In this document: piece after piece, positions 26,501-39,393 of the stretch | How positions within the stretch are numbered: position 1 is the stretch's first letter | How the letters are laid out: each line of letters starts with the position of its first letter | From: Tubulanus polymorphus | Lineage: Eukaryota > Nemertea > Palaeonemertea > Tubulaniformes > Tubulanidae | Direction: 5' to 3' | Length of the DNA: 64,000 nt | Assembly: GCF_964204645.1 (NCBI RefSeq) | Contig: NC_134027.1 | Span: 8,234,485 to 8,298,484, forward strand | Made by a program: the position numbers and the translations under genes | The notes under the pieces: model-generated | What the model saw: only the letters and a program-made list of their open reading frames with translations | Databases searched by the model: none | What the model was told of the DNA's origin: nothing

Positions 26501-29500
26501 TCTTTTTCTGCATTCAACGTTGACCTAAAATTGGAAAATAAGACATTCAAATATCAGTTTATCAGTACTGTACTGTTCGAGATTCTAATGATAGGTTAAG
26601 AGTATTTTCAACGATGTATTAATGCATTGTAGGTTAGTTTTTATGTTTCATTTGTGATGACATCGAGACCGCAACATTGTGTGAGAACGATATGAAAGCC
26701 GATTTGTGAGTGGCAGGCGCCGCCGAAGAGCCTGAAATATACATATATAATCATACTGTGCTTCACTAAGTGAGCTGAACCTACAATTCTTCTATCCATC
26801 AGTGGTCACAGTTTACCGGTACATGTGTATCACTTAAATGAAAATAGCATTATATCACATCTAGAAAAATGTTGATTTTGCATTGCATTTTGCTGCAAGT
26901 GAATAGACATGTAGCTACAATATTCATTTTTTTACGAGTCTTTTTTGCTGAAACTGGAATATACATTAACGAAGGATGAGAAATGACGATTGACATGCAT
27001 GTGTGGCGTTACATCACATTATACCATTTTACCTTGCCATATCTTCCCCTACCATTACATTATAGTAACGATCAACACCTGTACCCAAAGACCTGGAATT
27101 TTTATCTATTCATTACGACCAGTTAGAATATGAAGAATCAAAGCGAATATTCAGATCAAGGTAAATGTCATAGGATCAAGCTAATTCCTAGTCCAAAGTG
27201 ACTGTTTGTATCAATCTATTGCGGCTAAGGATTAAAGCAATTAACATTAGGTAAAGCTTACATTATTTTGATTTTGATGTCTCTGAAAATCCCTGGTGTC
27301 ACAACCCTTCCATCAACTTGATGCCGCGAAGCAACCAACGACAACATTTGAGGATTCGATCTACAATAAAGGCAATGTATGATTATTGTAAGAAATGTTT
27401 CCAAATGAAATGTTTCCAAGTGAAATGTTTCTGCGCACTTACGTGTCGAATGTGTACGAATCTTCATCAAATATATGACATGACTCAGGAGTGACCTTGT
27501 AAATGCCAGGTTTCTCAAGACAATAACTATTCGAACCTTTTGTAGCTGCAAACGACACTGACTTGGAATCTTTACCTTGTCGGTCGAAATGCTGAAAATC
27601 AGTCATCGAATTAGTATTGAAACCTTTTACGAATAGACTTGAACAAAAATTTTTGTTTGTATTTTCCAAAACATGCTTACAAGAATGACTTTATCGTGTG
27701 AAATAGAATAAGGTACAACGTAACCGGAGTGCACTAATTCAACACCAGAAACATCCCTGTTTCTGACGTCAACCTCCTGCGTTTTCTGTTTCCAGCACCA
27801 CGTATCCTCAAGTACAGTTACTGAAAGGGAAAATTCACATGTAACCATCAACAATCCCATAAAATCCAGGGTGAATTATAACACTATCATGTATTACCTT
27901 GATATCTTCCGGGCATTACATCATCAAAAGTGAAATGCAACGATTTTCCTGATCCAGATATCTATCACAAAATTATGAAAATAGATTTAGTGCAGTACAG
28001 TAGTTTCTAATCAAAATGCTATGCTCGTTTTTTGAGTCAGTTGAGCGAATATTGATACTGGTAATAAATCCGTATAGATTTCAGAGTGAATGAATTACTC
28101 AACGATGATATAAGAAGTTATCTTCAAGATACCTTGGCAATCTTTTTGTCACCAGAACGTCCGGACAACGCAACCTGAATCTTAGTTCCACAGTTATCTG
28201 CATGAAAAATACATGCACAACTAAACATAATCTAGACACATGCTTTTGATTCGTTGATTTTTTTCAATTTCAATAACTCACCGATGCATTTCAAATTTCC
28301 AGATATCTTTGCTTTGAATTGTTTGAAGTTGACATTCGTTACGTATTTCGATGAAATAGTAACCGGCTGTTCGGTCGGATTCAGTAAAAGTCCGGCTCTC
28401 AGTTCAGTGTCTGACAATACCGGCTACAATTAATAAACATGAAAGAATGTTATGATCGAAACATCTAATGGCTTAGCAATAGTAGTTTATATGTATCTTA
28501 AATACCTTGATAGTGTAAACTCCAGGTCGTACAGTGGTGCAGTAATCACCCTTCACATCAGTAGTCACTTTACCCAATGTGATTACGTCACCTTTAGAGT
28601 TTTTATATTGTAAACTGAGAACGCGCTCTCTGATGGCTGATACACCAGTTGGGAAACGATCAATGTGTACATTACCGCATAAACTAAAACTGTCAACAAC
28701 AGATATTGATAAGTACCGGTAATATTGCAATTACAATTCTTGAAAGTGACATTATCATCTTTTTAGCCTAATTAGTAACCTGTTTTTACAGTGTAACTAT
28801 ACTGAAATAAATCTTGAATAAATCAACCTACCTTGAAGCTATGATGTCCGGCAGTTGAGGAGTATTTGGTGATATTTTCACATTCAGGTCATCAAATGCG
28901 ATCTTATCCGCGGCTATTTCGATAGAATACGTTCCTGTTTTCATATTCTCAAGCGTATACGAGCCATCCGCACCGGTGGTTGTGTGGTCTTTGCCGTTTA
29001 CGCGAACTCGGGCACCGGATATTCCAGAACCCTGCAATAATAACATTCATACATACAGCATCACTGCTGATTTACAGGTTAGCAGACTGCATTAAGGCCA
29101 GGATAAATATACTGGCCAGTTTATTGTTTATTTACATATTTCATTCAGATCTTTTTTTAACATTCATGAGTTGATAATCATTGAGTGATATTCAGAATCA
29201 CTAAACTTCACAGTAACGTAAATGTAAAAGGGACTTACTGATTTGGAATCAAGTACTCGTCCAGCTACTGAAAACCCAGCTACTTGGAAAGGCTTGTCAA
29301 AATTGATCGACTCATGGGCGATCTTAAAGTCCAATTTTGCCGGAATGACATCAAATGTGATCTTTTCGCCTTTGAACATAGGAACCTGCAGAAATTTCGA
29401 TATCAATAAGAACATTTTCTGGAGACAATGAAAATGAACCAAGTAAAAATTACTGTTGATCTTTGGCTATTTTTTTCGCAGAACTTACAATGCTGTATGA

Positions 29501-31322
29501 GCCGCATGGTAAACTCTTGAAGTTGAATTTCCCATCCTCGGAAGAAGCAGCATGGCAGAGTAATTTCATGTTAGATGGGACATTGTATCCCTTTACCGGA
29601 GTTGTCACACACCCCTTTACATCCTTCATATGGAAACAAAATCATCAATATTGTGGAAACATTCTTGTCATATAGAAAGCATGAAACAATAAGATGAACA
29701 GTTTCATTACCTTTGCATTAACACTGTCAGAAAGTAGCAAGAAATTGACGCCAGTGATAGGTTCACCTTCACTAAGGACTTGACCCTAGGATATTGTAAA
29801 GATTATAGAAAACATTAAATTCATTGCCCAGAGTTGCCCAACTACCGGCAGGGGTCTCAAATTAGCTACACTTACGCTGACTTCGTAACCATGAACAACT
29901 AGACCGCTCTTAATATTGACGTTATTCTTTTCAACTTTCAGGTCGACTTTCGACTGAAATTTAACAAAAATATCAAGACATAGGCCCGAAATTGAAATAA
30001 TAATGGCACTGAGACAATACATTAAAATTAAGGCAATACATTGAAATCAAGAAAGATGATCATAATACAACCTAACATTGCATTATGAGCGTGATTATGG
30101 CAGAACTATCTATTATATCTCATTACTAGGTTCCTTATCTTGAAATCTTGGCAAAAAATATGCAATTTGGAATTTAGATGGCCAATATCACCAGAAATCA
30201 ATCCTCAACAAACATTACATGAGACCAAAAATAAGTATCAGAGAGCTACAGAATTTGAATTATTTATCCCATCTCTAAAAATCTACCTTCTCAAGAATCC
30301 AAGAAGGATGGGAGGCTTCAATTCTATACTGGCCAGGCAACACTTTCTCAAATACAAATCTGTAATGAATCATAATGCAAAATATCATTTATGAGGAAAA
30401 TATTTCATTTTTCTGAAGCAAGTTACAACTTTTCTTAGCTGAACAGGATATACTTACAGTCCACCGGTTTCAGTCTTGGTAGCCTGGACGATTTCATTGT
30501 CATCTGTTCTGTACAGTTTGACAGTAACACCAGCCGGTCCATCACTCACACCTTTACTGTTAACCTACATCGAATAATCAATGAATCAATCATTTTGATA
30601 TAGGAAAATATGTTAATTCATCCAAAATATGGTAAAAACACAAAATATCATTTTAGTACTTTAAATATACAAATGTCTATTCCAAAGGGCTTATGAATGA
30701 GTCAATATGCATAGCATAATGCCTGACATATCATAGCTGTTAAACTTACAACACCATCAACAGTAAAACCGATGAAATGGAAATTGAGATCTTCCCCTTT
30801 GCTGCATCTGTCTGATTTACCGTCGATATGTAGCTCAACACTCTCTGGTTCTGAGTAAAATAAAGTAACAGGTTTAAAACTTTTGATTTAGTAAAATTAC
30901 ATATATAGCTACAATCGTTATCGTAGGTCATGGTAGAAACTCACCAAACTTCCAGCCTTTCGGAGGTTCAACTTTAAGGACGTATTCTCCTTTATCATAC
31001 ACAGGAATCATGTAGTATCCATTATTCGGCGCACATTCCATTTGATATTTCAAACTACCTTGTTTCGTGTATAACTTCATCTTTAAAGGCAAACGACGAA
31101 TGACTTTAACTTGTAAGTAAAAAGTTAGGTTAGGAATATGATGCCAACAGCAAAGTAAATTGAATTGAATTGAAGAAGAAACCTTACCTCGATCGCGGAA
31201 AAATCGATTTCAACGTCGGACTTCACAAAGCCTCCGCATCCTAAAATATCTTGGGATGAACATGAACAAAATATGTTCAATAAAATCAAAAAACAGAAAT
31301 CTACTAAGCCTAATGGAAGCAT
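23578..31322 (-). CDS. NOMO1: Nodal modulator NOMO, complete, 30 exons
   Basis: NOMO is a type I ER-membrane protein of the translocon-associated BOS complex (with NCLN and TMEM147) and is built from many Ig/carboxypeptidase-like beta-sandwich repeats. Exons: 31188-31322, 30945-31080, 30750-30850, 30458-30564, 30287-30359, 29876-29953, 29711-29785, 29489-29623, 29239-29385, 28832-29031, 28506-28689, 28282-28423, 28133-28197, 27898-27961, 27681-27820, 27443-27591, 27262-27360, 27033-27092, 26396-26524, 26011-26093, 25764-25920, 25441-25684, 25188-25315, 24953-25097, 24789-24875, 24548-24658, 24372-24473, 24169-24288, 23983-24075, 23578-23736. All phases agree; 3,648 nt encode 1,215 aa, against about 1,222 in human. 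A signal peptide (MLPLGLVDFCFLILL...) precedes the family signature GCGGFVKSDVEI. Repeated PGxY turns end each beta domain, and one transmembrane helix (ILPVAGLVILL) precedes a basic cytosolic tail ending KKKIRVRKT. An in-frame upstream ATG at 31433 would bury the signal peptide, so I chose 31322. Confidence 0.96.
26645..26735. other. GC-rich island in a NOMO intron: cryptic exon or snoRNA-like element
   Basis: Inside the AT-rich intron between exons 27033-27092 and 26396-26524 is a sharp GC-rich patch. On the minus strand it follows a good acceptor (ATATTTCAG at about 26733) and reads open in the phase left by the upstream exon (R-LFGGACHSQIGFHIVL...) for about 29 codons to a stop, so it could be an alternative terminal or poison exon. 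On the plus strand GTGATGA and CTGA boxes lie about 82 nt apart, like a box C/D snoRNA, but that would be antisense to the host gene. Neither reading is proven. Confidence 0.3.
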
Positions 31323-31466
31323 TTTGAACAATTCTGATGCGGCATTAAACGAATATCCGGTGGGGACTGCTCCGACAACTTCCGGGTTGTCACTAATTCC
31401 CGGACACCACCGCGGACTCAGGCCAGCCTTCAATCAGCTGTGAATGCGGATGAGTGCACATTCAAT
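31323..31466. promoter_or_regulatory. Bidirectional promoter shared by NOMO and CIAO2B
   Basis: The start codons of NOMO (minus) and CIAO2B (plus) are 144 bp apart and point away from each other. The interval is richer in GC than its flanks and has an ETS/GABP-type ACTTCCGG at 31378-31385. No TATA box is obvious, as is common for divergent housekeeping promoters. Confidence 0.75.
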
Positions 31467-32359
31467 ATGGCACCTGTCGAGTTAGAAAACGCAAATCCCG
31501 AGGTCTTTCAGCGGTCTGGAGAACGAAATATAACGGCAGATGAAGAAAACGACGACGTCATCGATAGAATCGATAACAGGGAAGTGTTTGGTATCCTTTA
31601 ATTATACAATCACGGCTTATCTCTTGTTGTTGTATGACTTGATTTATGTCAATTAATTTCACTTCCTGATTCATGTTTAAATTCATAAGATTCAATGAAT
31701 TTTATTGGTATCAGTCTTTAACCAAGACTTCCAGATCTCATCCGAGGGATAAACGATCCTGAACACCCCCTCACTTTAGAAGAACTCAACGTCCTTGAAT
31801 TGGAGCATGTCCAGGTCAGATATTTTTGTGGTTTTGATTATGATTGATAAGAAATGTCTGTTGTATGTTGTCTTAAAAACTTTCTGAATTTTTGCATTTT
31901 TTTAAGATCAATGATGAAGATAATACAGTGACAGTAGAATTCACGCCGACAATACCTCACTGTAGTATGGCGACGCTTATAGGATTATCAATAAGAGTGA
32001 AATTATTACGATCGTTGCCCACAAGATTCAAGGTAGATTGAACAACGTTTGCATGGATGAAATTGATAACGAGACAAGCTCAAGAAAATGTAATTTTTGA
32101 TTCACAGGTCGATGTGCGAATAACACCGGGTAGTCATGCCTCGGAACATGCTGGTAAGTCTTGAATTAACTTTAAAAACGTCTTGAATTTACTTTGATCA
32201 CATTTTGGATTTTTGCTAGAAAATATAAGGTCGGTTTTTGTATTCGGTTCTCTTTCAGTCAATAAACAATTAGCTGACAAAGAACGAGTGGCTGCTGCAT
32301 TAGAAAATGGACATTTGATTAATGTGGTCAATCAGTGTTTGGCCACCAGAAAGAGATAG
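31467..32359 (+). CDS. CIAO2B: Cytosolic iron-sulfur assembly component CIAO2B (MIP18/FAM96B), complete
   Basis: Subunit of the CIA targeting complex (with CIAO1 and MMS19), which inserts 4Fe-4S clusters into cytosolic and nuclear apo-proteins such as DNA polymerases and helicases. Exons 31467-31590, 31735-31814, 31907-32032, 32108-32153 and 32259-32359 all have GT/AG borders and matching phases; 477 nt encode 158 aa, close to the vertebrate ~163. The DUF59 fold is plain: [18 protein letters not shown], then [19 protein letters not shown] with the conserved reactive Cys, then [15 protein letters not shown], and a C-terminal [12 protein letters not shown]-like helix ending in basic residues. 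The acidic N-terminus is typically variable. It is divergently paired with NOMO. Identification is firm; CIAO2A is less likely because of the motif details and N-terminal length. Confidence 0.95.
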
Positions 32360-32451
32360 AATTTGTGCTTCATTCTTTCTTAACTGGGATTTGCATTCTT
32401 CGATTGACAAGTCGTGGCAATTGAAGAAACATATTTTTTGCCTTCTGTTAA

Positions 32452-32457
32452 AATAAA
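32452..32457 (+). terminator. Poly(A) signal AATAAA of CIAO2B
   Basis: AATAAA 92 nt after the CIAO2B stop codon, the first canonical signal downstream. Confidence 0.55.
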
Positions 32458-32562
32458 CTAGTAGTAAAGTTTTCAACAAGATGAAATGTAAAATTTATTT
32501 CACAGTTCTAAACAAAGAATAGTTATAGATGAAGTAGTTGGCTATAAAGCACTTGGCTATTA

Positions 32563-32782
32563 GGCCAAAAAAAATTGATACCTTGTTTCTCCGCTCTGCT
32601 GAGCTTAAATGTTGACCCGGCCAGCCGCCTATCTACCCTATACATTACTCTTTTTAAAATCGTGATCAATTTCACCATAACAGACCCGGCCGCTATAGAA
32701 ATGAACTGTTTATAAATTTTATCATATTTTACAAAAATGACCCGGCCGCTGCGGAGAAACAAGGTATCATTTTTGTTTAGCC
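32563..32782. mobile_element. 220-bp MITE with ~32-bp inverted ends, PIF/Harbinger-like
   Basis: The left end GGCC...TTGATACCTTGTTTCTCCGC is mirrored by the right end GCGGAGAAACAAGGTATCA...GCC, about 32 bp with a few mismatches. The element is flanked on both sides by TTA (32560-32562 and 32783-32785), the 3-bp target duplication expected for PIF/Harbinger. The inside holds three GACCCGGCC motifs and no coding capacity. It sits just past the 3' end of CIAO2B. Confidence 0.7.
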
Positions 32783-32785
32783 TTA

Positions 32786-33217
32786 ATACACATGGACCTA
32801 TAAACAAGATCATTAAGTCTTATTGTAAATTGTGTGTACATAGCATGTATAGAGTGAAATACAATAAAATTGTGATACTTAAAGTACCTATGTATTTTTT
32901 TCAAGTATTTTTCAAGACCTATGGCAGATATCACAGCAAGCATAAAAATAGCGGTGGCAAGGATATAATGACATCAGAATCAATTCAGAATGTTACACAG
33001 AAATCTTGTTTATAGTTGTGGGAACTCCACTATTGTTACATACACTCCTAATTAATCCCAAGTTTATGTATCCATTCGTTTTCATTCAAAATCACGTAGT
33101 TCACGTATCCAATTTCTCGTCAGATTCCTCAAACATAGTCATCCTCGGAGGCAATTAGGGGGAAGAATATCGTATTCGAAATTGACTCCAATCAGAGGTT
33201 AGCAAAATAATACTTAT
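32786..33217. other. Intergenic gap between CIAO2B and ANKAR
   Basis: About 430 bp that is mainly the 3' flank of ANKAR (minus). No gene or repeat was recognised. Confidence 0.5.
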
Positions 33218-36200
33218 TTACAGTTCTTGCGATATGGAGGTAGGTCTCGATCTGTGGCTCCTCTGAAGGGTCGTACTCTGGCTATGAGATGTCATCGGTG
33301 AAGTTTGCGACATACGACTAGGAATCCCCGCCTGCTGTTGCTGCTGATGTCGTTGCTCATCCTGACCGCCTGAATGCATTAGGTCCGTTGGCGATCGACG
33401 TAGCGTACCCTCGGCCAAACTCATTATAGTCAGTGGACGACCTGTCTCTTTCACATATTGAATACTTTTACGAGCAGTCAATGTAGGACGACCTTCCCTG
33501 AAAAACGAAGTAATTTCATACGTAGAACTCGTGTCACCTATAAATACAAATTTGTTGGGTAAAATGCGAAAAGGTCTTACAGAGGAAAAGTCCTTTTTAA
33601 TGCCACGTTTGGACCAATGAAAAAATGGCATTATACCGAAATTGGCGTTATAAATAATGGTATTTTCATTGAATTTGAGTTAGATTGGCCAAATTTGTTC
33701 TCGAAAAAATGTTGGCGTTAAGTAAACCGGTAAGCAGTGTCATTAAACGATGGCGTTATAACGGCTTTTTGATTGTACGAGCGAAAATTACAAAACTAGA
33801 CGACGAAAGTTTGGAAAAAAATAATTTCAAGATACCCGATAGGTGGTAGCCCAACTTTCTTGTAATGCTTCCATCCTTCTACGAACGCTGTTGCGAGTTT
33901 TCTTTTACTGGCGAAAATCTTCAAGACTTTCATAAGATACGGATCCAATCTACATCTGCAATTATAATGACTTTAATAATTTTATTTTCGTAAACCATGA
34001 TGCTACAGATCGTGAACAGTGGAGAAATAAAGTACACAACATCTTGGCGCAGCACTTGCTGATGTAACTGATGATGATGAAACCATGATGCTATAACAAA
34101 TATATACCTGCAGGTACGATACAACTGACCCGAGAAAAAAAAGAATATGTACCTCGAAAGAAGTTGCCTTTCCGCAATGTGTTCGTAAGACAAATACCCA
34201 AGAGCTATGGCACAATTTCCTCGGACTTGGTCGGATTCTGTTTCAGAACATAAACTACATAGTATTCGCACAGTGTCTATAGAAACGATCGCCGAAGGCA
34301 CACCTTTGAAATAAAATTCATACGCAATTGAACACCTCCATGAAGTACATATAACGAAGATCGATTTTTAACCAATTTCATAATCCAGGTATAAGGCAAA
34401 TAATGCATCATTTCTCCCAACACTTAAATACAGACATTACAGATGTTTGTAAATTCGAATTCATACCTGCTCTAGTGTGTGCTAGTCTGGCTATACAATC
34501 GGCCGCAAGAGCTAGTATTTCATTATTTTGAGAATTGGTGAGAATATCGACGAGCGTTTTAATGCCTTGAGCAGATGAGATTGCCTGTTCTTCGTCCGGT
34601 ATGATTCGAGCTAATATGACCACCTGTCAAATTTGTTGAGAACGAAAATTATGTTAGCATTTTGTGATAGGCATTTTCTAATTTAGAAAATATAAAGCCG
34701 CGATTATGTTCAGTGGATGCATCAGGCAGTTTTTTTTCTAAGGCTTTTATAATTACTAAGAGTATGGATGCGCCAGCCAGAATTCTGAAAAAAATCATCC
34801 AATAAAATAAGATTTCTTTTTATGTCCTCCTTCGTGTTTTCATCACAATTTTTCAATTAAGAAAAAGGAAATTCCGTACTCCAAGTAATTAAAAAGGCCT
34901 AATGTTTATATATGTAAATATTTGTTATTTTTTTACTTTTTCTACCTTTTCTATGGTTTTTTTGAATCGGAATCTGTAAATGTATTTTTTCTATGCTTCG
35001 AAATCTCTCTTAATCAGTTAGAAAATTGGATAATGCCGAAATGCATGCATCTCAGTAAAGTGACCGATTGAGTGAATGTGGCGCGCATTCAAAAGGTTAT
35101 TTATTACCTGGAATGCGCCATAACATTGGAAGAATTCATCAGAAGATTCAAGAAATGGAATGAAGCAATTGTATCTGACTCCTCCTTGCTCGGTTATTTC
35201 TTTCTGTTGTCCAATATTGTTGTACGCGAACGCCGCTAATGCTCCTCCCGCCAACAGTCGTACCGTCGCATCGCGGCAGTACATCATCTTCAAAATTCGT
35301 ACATAACTGAAGTCCAAAGTTTTCTGAATTTCCTCTAAATTATCGGGATTTCCTATAGAATTAATCAAAGGTGCTGGACATTATTAACGTATTCAATAGC
35401 ATGAACACCATATTTCAAAATCCATATTCAATATGTATAAATTAAGAATCATGATTTTCAGAAGATTTTGAGAATAACCGTTCACTCTATATATAGAAAG
35501 ATAAATATTTCATCACCATGAAAATATCATATTACTGATGACAATTTTACGGTCACATGCCTACTGAATGCTGCATGAAACCATGGTGACAAGTCACTTA
35601 ACCGTATTACAACAACTGCCATTAGTCAGTTTTGACAACGTGGCCAACAACTGGACTGTTTTAATGATGTGAGCTATAATATCACTCACCTAATGCTACA
35701 TATCCCAGAGTTAAAGCTGCCTCCACTTGTATCAGTTCATTTCGCGAATGGACCATCAACGCCACTAAGAATTTAATTCCCCTCGAATGACTGACGGTCG
35801 TTTGGTTTTTAAAGTTCGGTACGTATCCGACCCCGACGCACAGATGACGCAAAGTTCTGATGACGCTCAGGACAATGTGTTCTTTATCCGAACGCAACAG
35901 AAGGACGAGAGGATGGACACCATTTGCGTTGGCGATAGCTGTCTGTCTGCTATCCGGTCCGTTTGCTAACACGCCTAAACCTTCCGAACCAATCATATGA
36001 AGTTCCTCTGACATCGAGCCTAAAAATTCTATAAGTAATTGTACACCCATCATATCGGCCATGTTTCGTTGCTCTTCAGGGTCACAGCCGGCCAACGCCC
36101 AGACAGCCGATGCGGTCTTTTCTCGGAGATTCGCCTGGCGACTTTTCTTGAGCAACTGCATCAGAGGCATAACGGCACCACTTTCAAGAAACAACCTCTG

Positions 36201-37338
36201 CGTGTCCGTATTACCCATGACAATCACGTGAATAGCTTCGACAGATCTCAGTTGTAAATCCCGATTTTTCACTCGGGTGAGCATTATCACATGAGGAGCC
36301 AGTCCCTCTTCTACGAACGCCAGCTGATTTCTGGAATGATTCTCAGCTAGTTTTCGAATTGTCACCGTGACCGAATTCAACAAGTCCCTATTAACGTTAT
36401 CTTCAAATAATCCGACAAGTCCGGTAATACAGCCACTTGTGTTACCGGCCGTGCCCTGATGAACCTCTTTGCCATCAACGATATTACCAAGAGCATCTAT
36501 CGCCTCGATCAAAACCTCGGGCTCTTTGAAAGTGTGGATCACTTTTACCAGGGCAGGTATTGCCCCGTTCTGTGCTGCGAGATTTGCATGTGATTCCACC
36601 AAACCGAGGAGTCTCATGGCTTTAGCAGTCAATTCCACCAAATGCGCATTCGGTTCTTTTATTTGTTTGACCAAAGCTTGCATACCACCCGACGAACAAA
36701 ACTGTTTTTGTACTTCCTCTTTGCTTAGTAGGTTATCCAAAACAAGCATTGCTTGCACTTTGGTATCATTACCGATGGAGCTTTTGAGGATCCTGGTAAT
36801 GGCCGGTAGAATACCATTATTGTAAGCGGCTTCCCAGTATGGATTTATCGTCCCGCTACTGTCCACCTGCGTCAGAGCATTAACGCACCTGCCCGCACAT
36901 TCAGACTCTTCGTCGGAGTCTGATGTGAAGAAAGCAATCAATTTCTTCCAAACGGATAACTTTTCGTGATTCAATCGAATGAAATACTCCAGCACTGGTA
37001 GACATTCTTTCAACGCGCTGAGTTCGACGATGCCGTGATTTTGGGAGTTGACGGTGTTTACCTTGGCGCCGAGACCGACAAGACACTTGATGGTGTCGAT
37101 GTTTCCGGACATGATGGCCAGTAGAATCGGCGTCGATTTAAGATCATCTCCGGTCTCCAATTCCAGTTGTTCCTCGGACGCCACCGCGAACCTTTCGATA
37201 GATTTGATGAACCCACGAAATGCGGCGTGATGAATATGCGCCCAGCCGTTTTCGTCCAATTCGTTCATGGTCAAAAGTTCAGGGTCATCGGTCTGGAATG
37301 TCTTCTGAACCCTTTGGACAATGATTGATTTTGCAACC
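33218..37338 (-). CDS. ANKAR: Ankyrin and armadillo repeat-containing protein ANKAR, N-terminus unresolved
   Basis: Exons 35690-37338, 35108-35352, 34467-34623, 34153-34303, 33836-33949 and 33218-33497 join with matching phases and give about 864 residues to the stop at 33218-33220. The 1.65-kb exon begins with ankyrin repeats (DENGWAHIHHAAFRG, then STPILLAIMSGNIDTIKCL, then LGAKVNTVNSQNHG) followed by at least nine armadillo repeats (for example GALPLV-like helices, ALGNIVDGKEVH, KTASAVWALAGCDPEEQ, ARLAHTRA). The tail is low-complexity Ser/Gln/Arg. Human ANKAR is about 1,434 aa, so several hundred N-terminal residues are missing or not recognised. The big exon starts with an acceptor in phase 2, so at least one upstream exon exists (a candidate is 39394-39425). 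The first internal Met is at 37266-37268. The cellular role is poorly known; ARM folds bind protein partners. Confidence 0.88.
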
Positions 37339-39393
37339 CTGAAAACGAACGTCAAATACTAATTTAGTTTGCGGATACAATACCAGAACTCGCGTAACCA
37401 GAACTTGCCGTAATCAACTCAATCACTTCATACGATTACGGCAATCTTAGGCAATATTTTTTTCTCTTACTTATTTCTTATCACATGTATCAGAATGCAT
37501 AAGGATTGCAAAAGAAGATTTTTTGAGACAAATAGTGATATTGTAAAACCGTTCGTGAGGTGTCAATGTTAAAATTTGTGAATCGAAAAGAAAAAAAGGT
37601 GTATTCTGCAATAGATTACGTTAATTTTCAGTGCGCATATTCGTTTAGACTTCACTTGGAAAACGTACCGATCAACCGAAAAAAAACTATGTCAACACAA
37701 GGTGCAATTTTATTAGATAACAAACCTGCAGTAAAAACATCGCATACAACCGTGTCTGCGATAAGTCGAAACATGAAACAAGATGAAAACTGTCACGTTT
37801 GATTTATCAACAGGCTCATAAAACAAACAATGTCGTATGATGCTATAGACTATTATACCCATGGGAAATTTTGCAGTCGCGACATAATCAAAAAAGATTC
37901 ATCACAATCATATAAATAAGACGTACGTCATTGCATGTTTTAGAGCAGTGAGGTGAAACCATTTAAGGTTTTTAGTGACAAATTATCTTAAATCAAAGAA
38001 AAAATTGCTGTTGCGGTTACGTTTATGGGTGAACAAGACTATTTTACCCGAGCAATGCAGCCATCTTCGGATTCGGATTATTTCCTTAATATCCTATATA
38101 TCGGGAAAGATAACTGAAACAAATTACGTACATCATAACTGACAGAATCTACGTACCCGCTCATACTTGCGAGAAAAATCCAATCCCTGCTTTAAAGACC
38201 TGTTTATTATTGAAACTAAAGTAGTGGGTTTTATGACCGCAGACCGAAACCGTAGCTACTTTATCGAATAATAAACATAGCTTTTATATCGCAGATTGTA
38301 TTTCAGAGAAAAGTCGCGTTGCATTAGCGCAGGCGGATGCCGTGTAATGGAAGAAAATATATCATGCGCGCGGATACTTTATGAATAAATCTCGTCGTCT
38401 ATCAATAACAGCTATTGACAGAAAGTTGATTTATTGCTTCGTTTATGGATCTATTAAATCGAAAAATCGAATTCTAAGCGATGCATCGATTAGGGATTGC
38501 TTGATTCCAACCAATCCCGCGCCATGTTAAAGTAATTGCGTTTGTAAAGCTGATTTCAGATCATGTTATCTTTTTTTCTGTTTTCCAAATGTATTCTGGA
38601 GATAAAGGGACCAATTCTTATTAGGAGAAATTTCATTTGTGCGAGGAAGAATAATCATTCGTTCTTTTTTTCAGTGAATGATTGTTGATTTTAATTTTCA
38701 GTGAAAATCTTCATAATATAACAAATTTACATTGCAAAAAAAAACGCATTGGTGACAGCAACCCGGGATATAAATATATTTTCTTTTTCTGAAAAATCAC
38801 GAGAGAAATATGAATGTGCTATAGCCGTATTCTGAATACGATCGGGATGTACAATAATTACTCAAGCAATACGTCCGTTAATCGTTGGAAAATATTCCAA
38901 TCCATACACTTAGAATTTTGATTGAACAAAAAGCCTTAAGAGATCAAGCAATCCATGGACTGCCACGTCAATTCATTTAAACCATTGCTAATTTCACGGA
39001 CCAGCTCTTGTTGATATTTAAATAAGCAACCAATTAACAAATACAAAGTACAGGGGAATTCATTGTACTTTTCCGAAAGATCGCACCAACTATCGAGAAA
39101 TTGGTTATAAAAAATCATGCATTTTTTACTAGATGTTTATATGATAGAACCTACACTTTTTTGAACATTTTGAAATAGGTAAGTCGTTAATCCAGATATC
39201 AATATATAGCTTCCGTGAAAATTATTCCTTTCGACACGATATTTTGATGAAATAGTTGTCTACACCACAACTTCAATATTTCCACTAAACTGGAGGTAAT
39301 CACGAACATGTAATACACACGCGACGCATGGAATATTGTCGCTTCTCATCACAGTGAGCTATACTCCATAAAATCCACCAATTACATATTTAC

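Noticed and set aside
27395-27432. Short tandem of GAAATGTTTCCAA-type units beside a NOMO exon
   Set aside because: Only about two and a half imperfect copies; a simple slippage repeat with no sign of function.
31320-31433. N-terminally longer NOMO start at 31433
   Set aside because: It would place 37 residues before a clear signal peptide and use most of the shared promoter interval.
36469-36825. 118-codon plus-strand frame
   Set aside because: It is the complement of the large ANKAR exon, open only because of that gene's codon composition.
38936-39118. 60-codon minus-strand frame upstream of ANKAR that looks mildly protein-like
   Set aside because: No convincing acceptor and only a weak donor (GTGGCA); the reading phase cannot be joined confidently to ANKAR.
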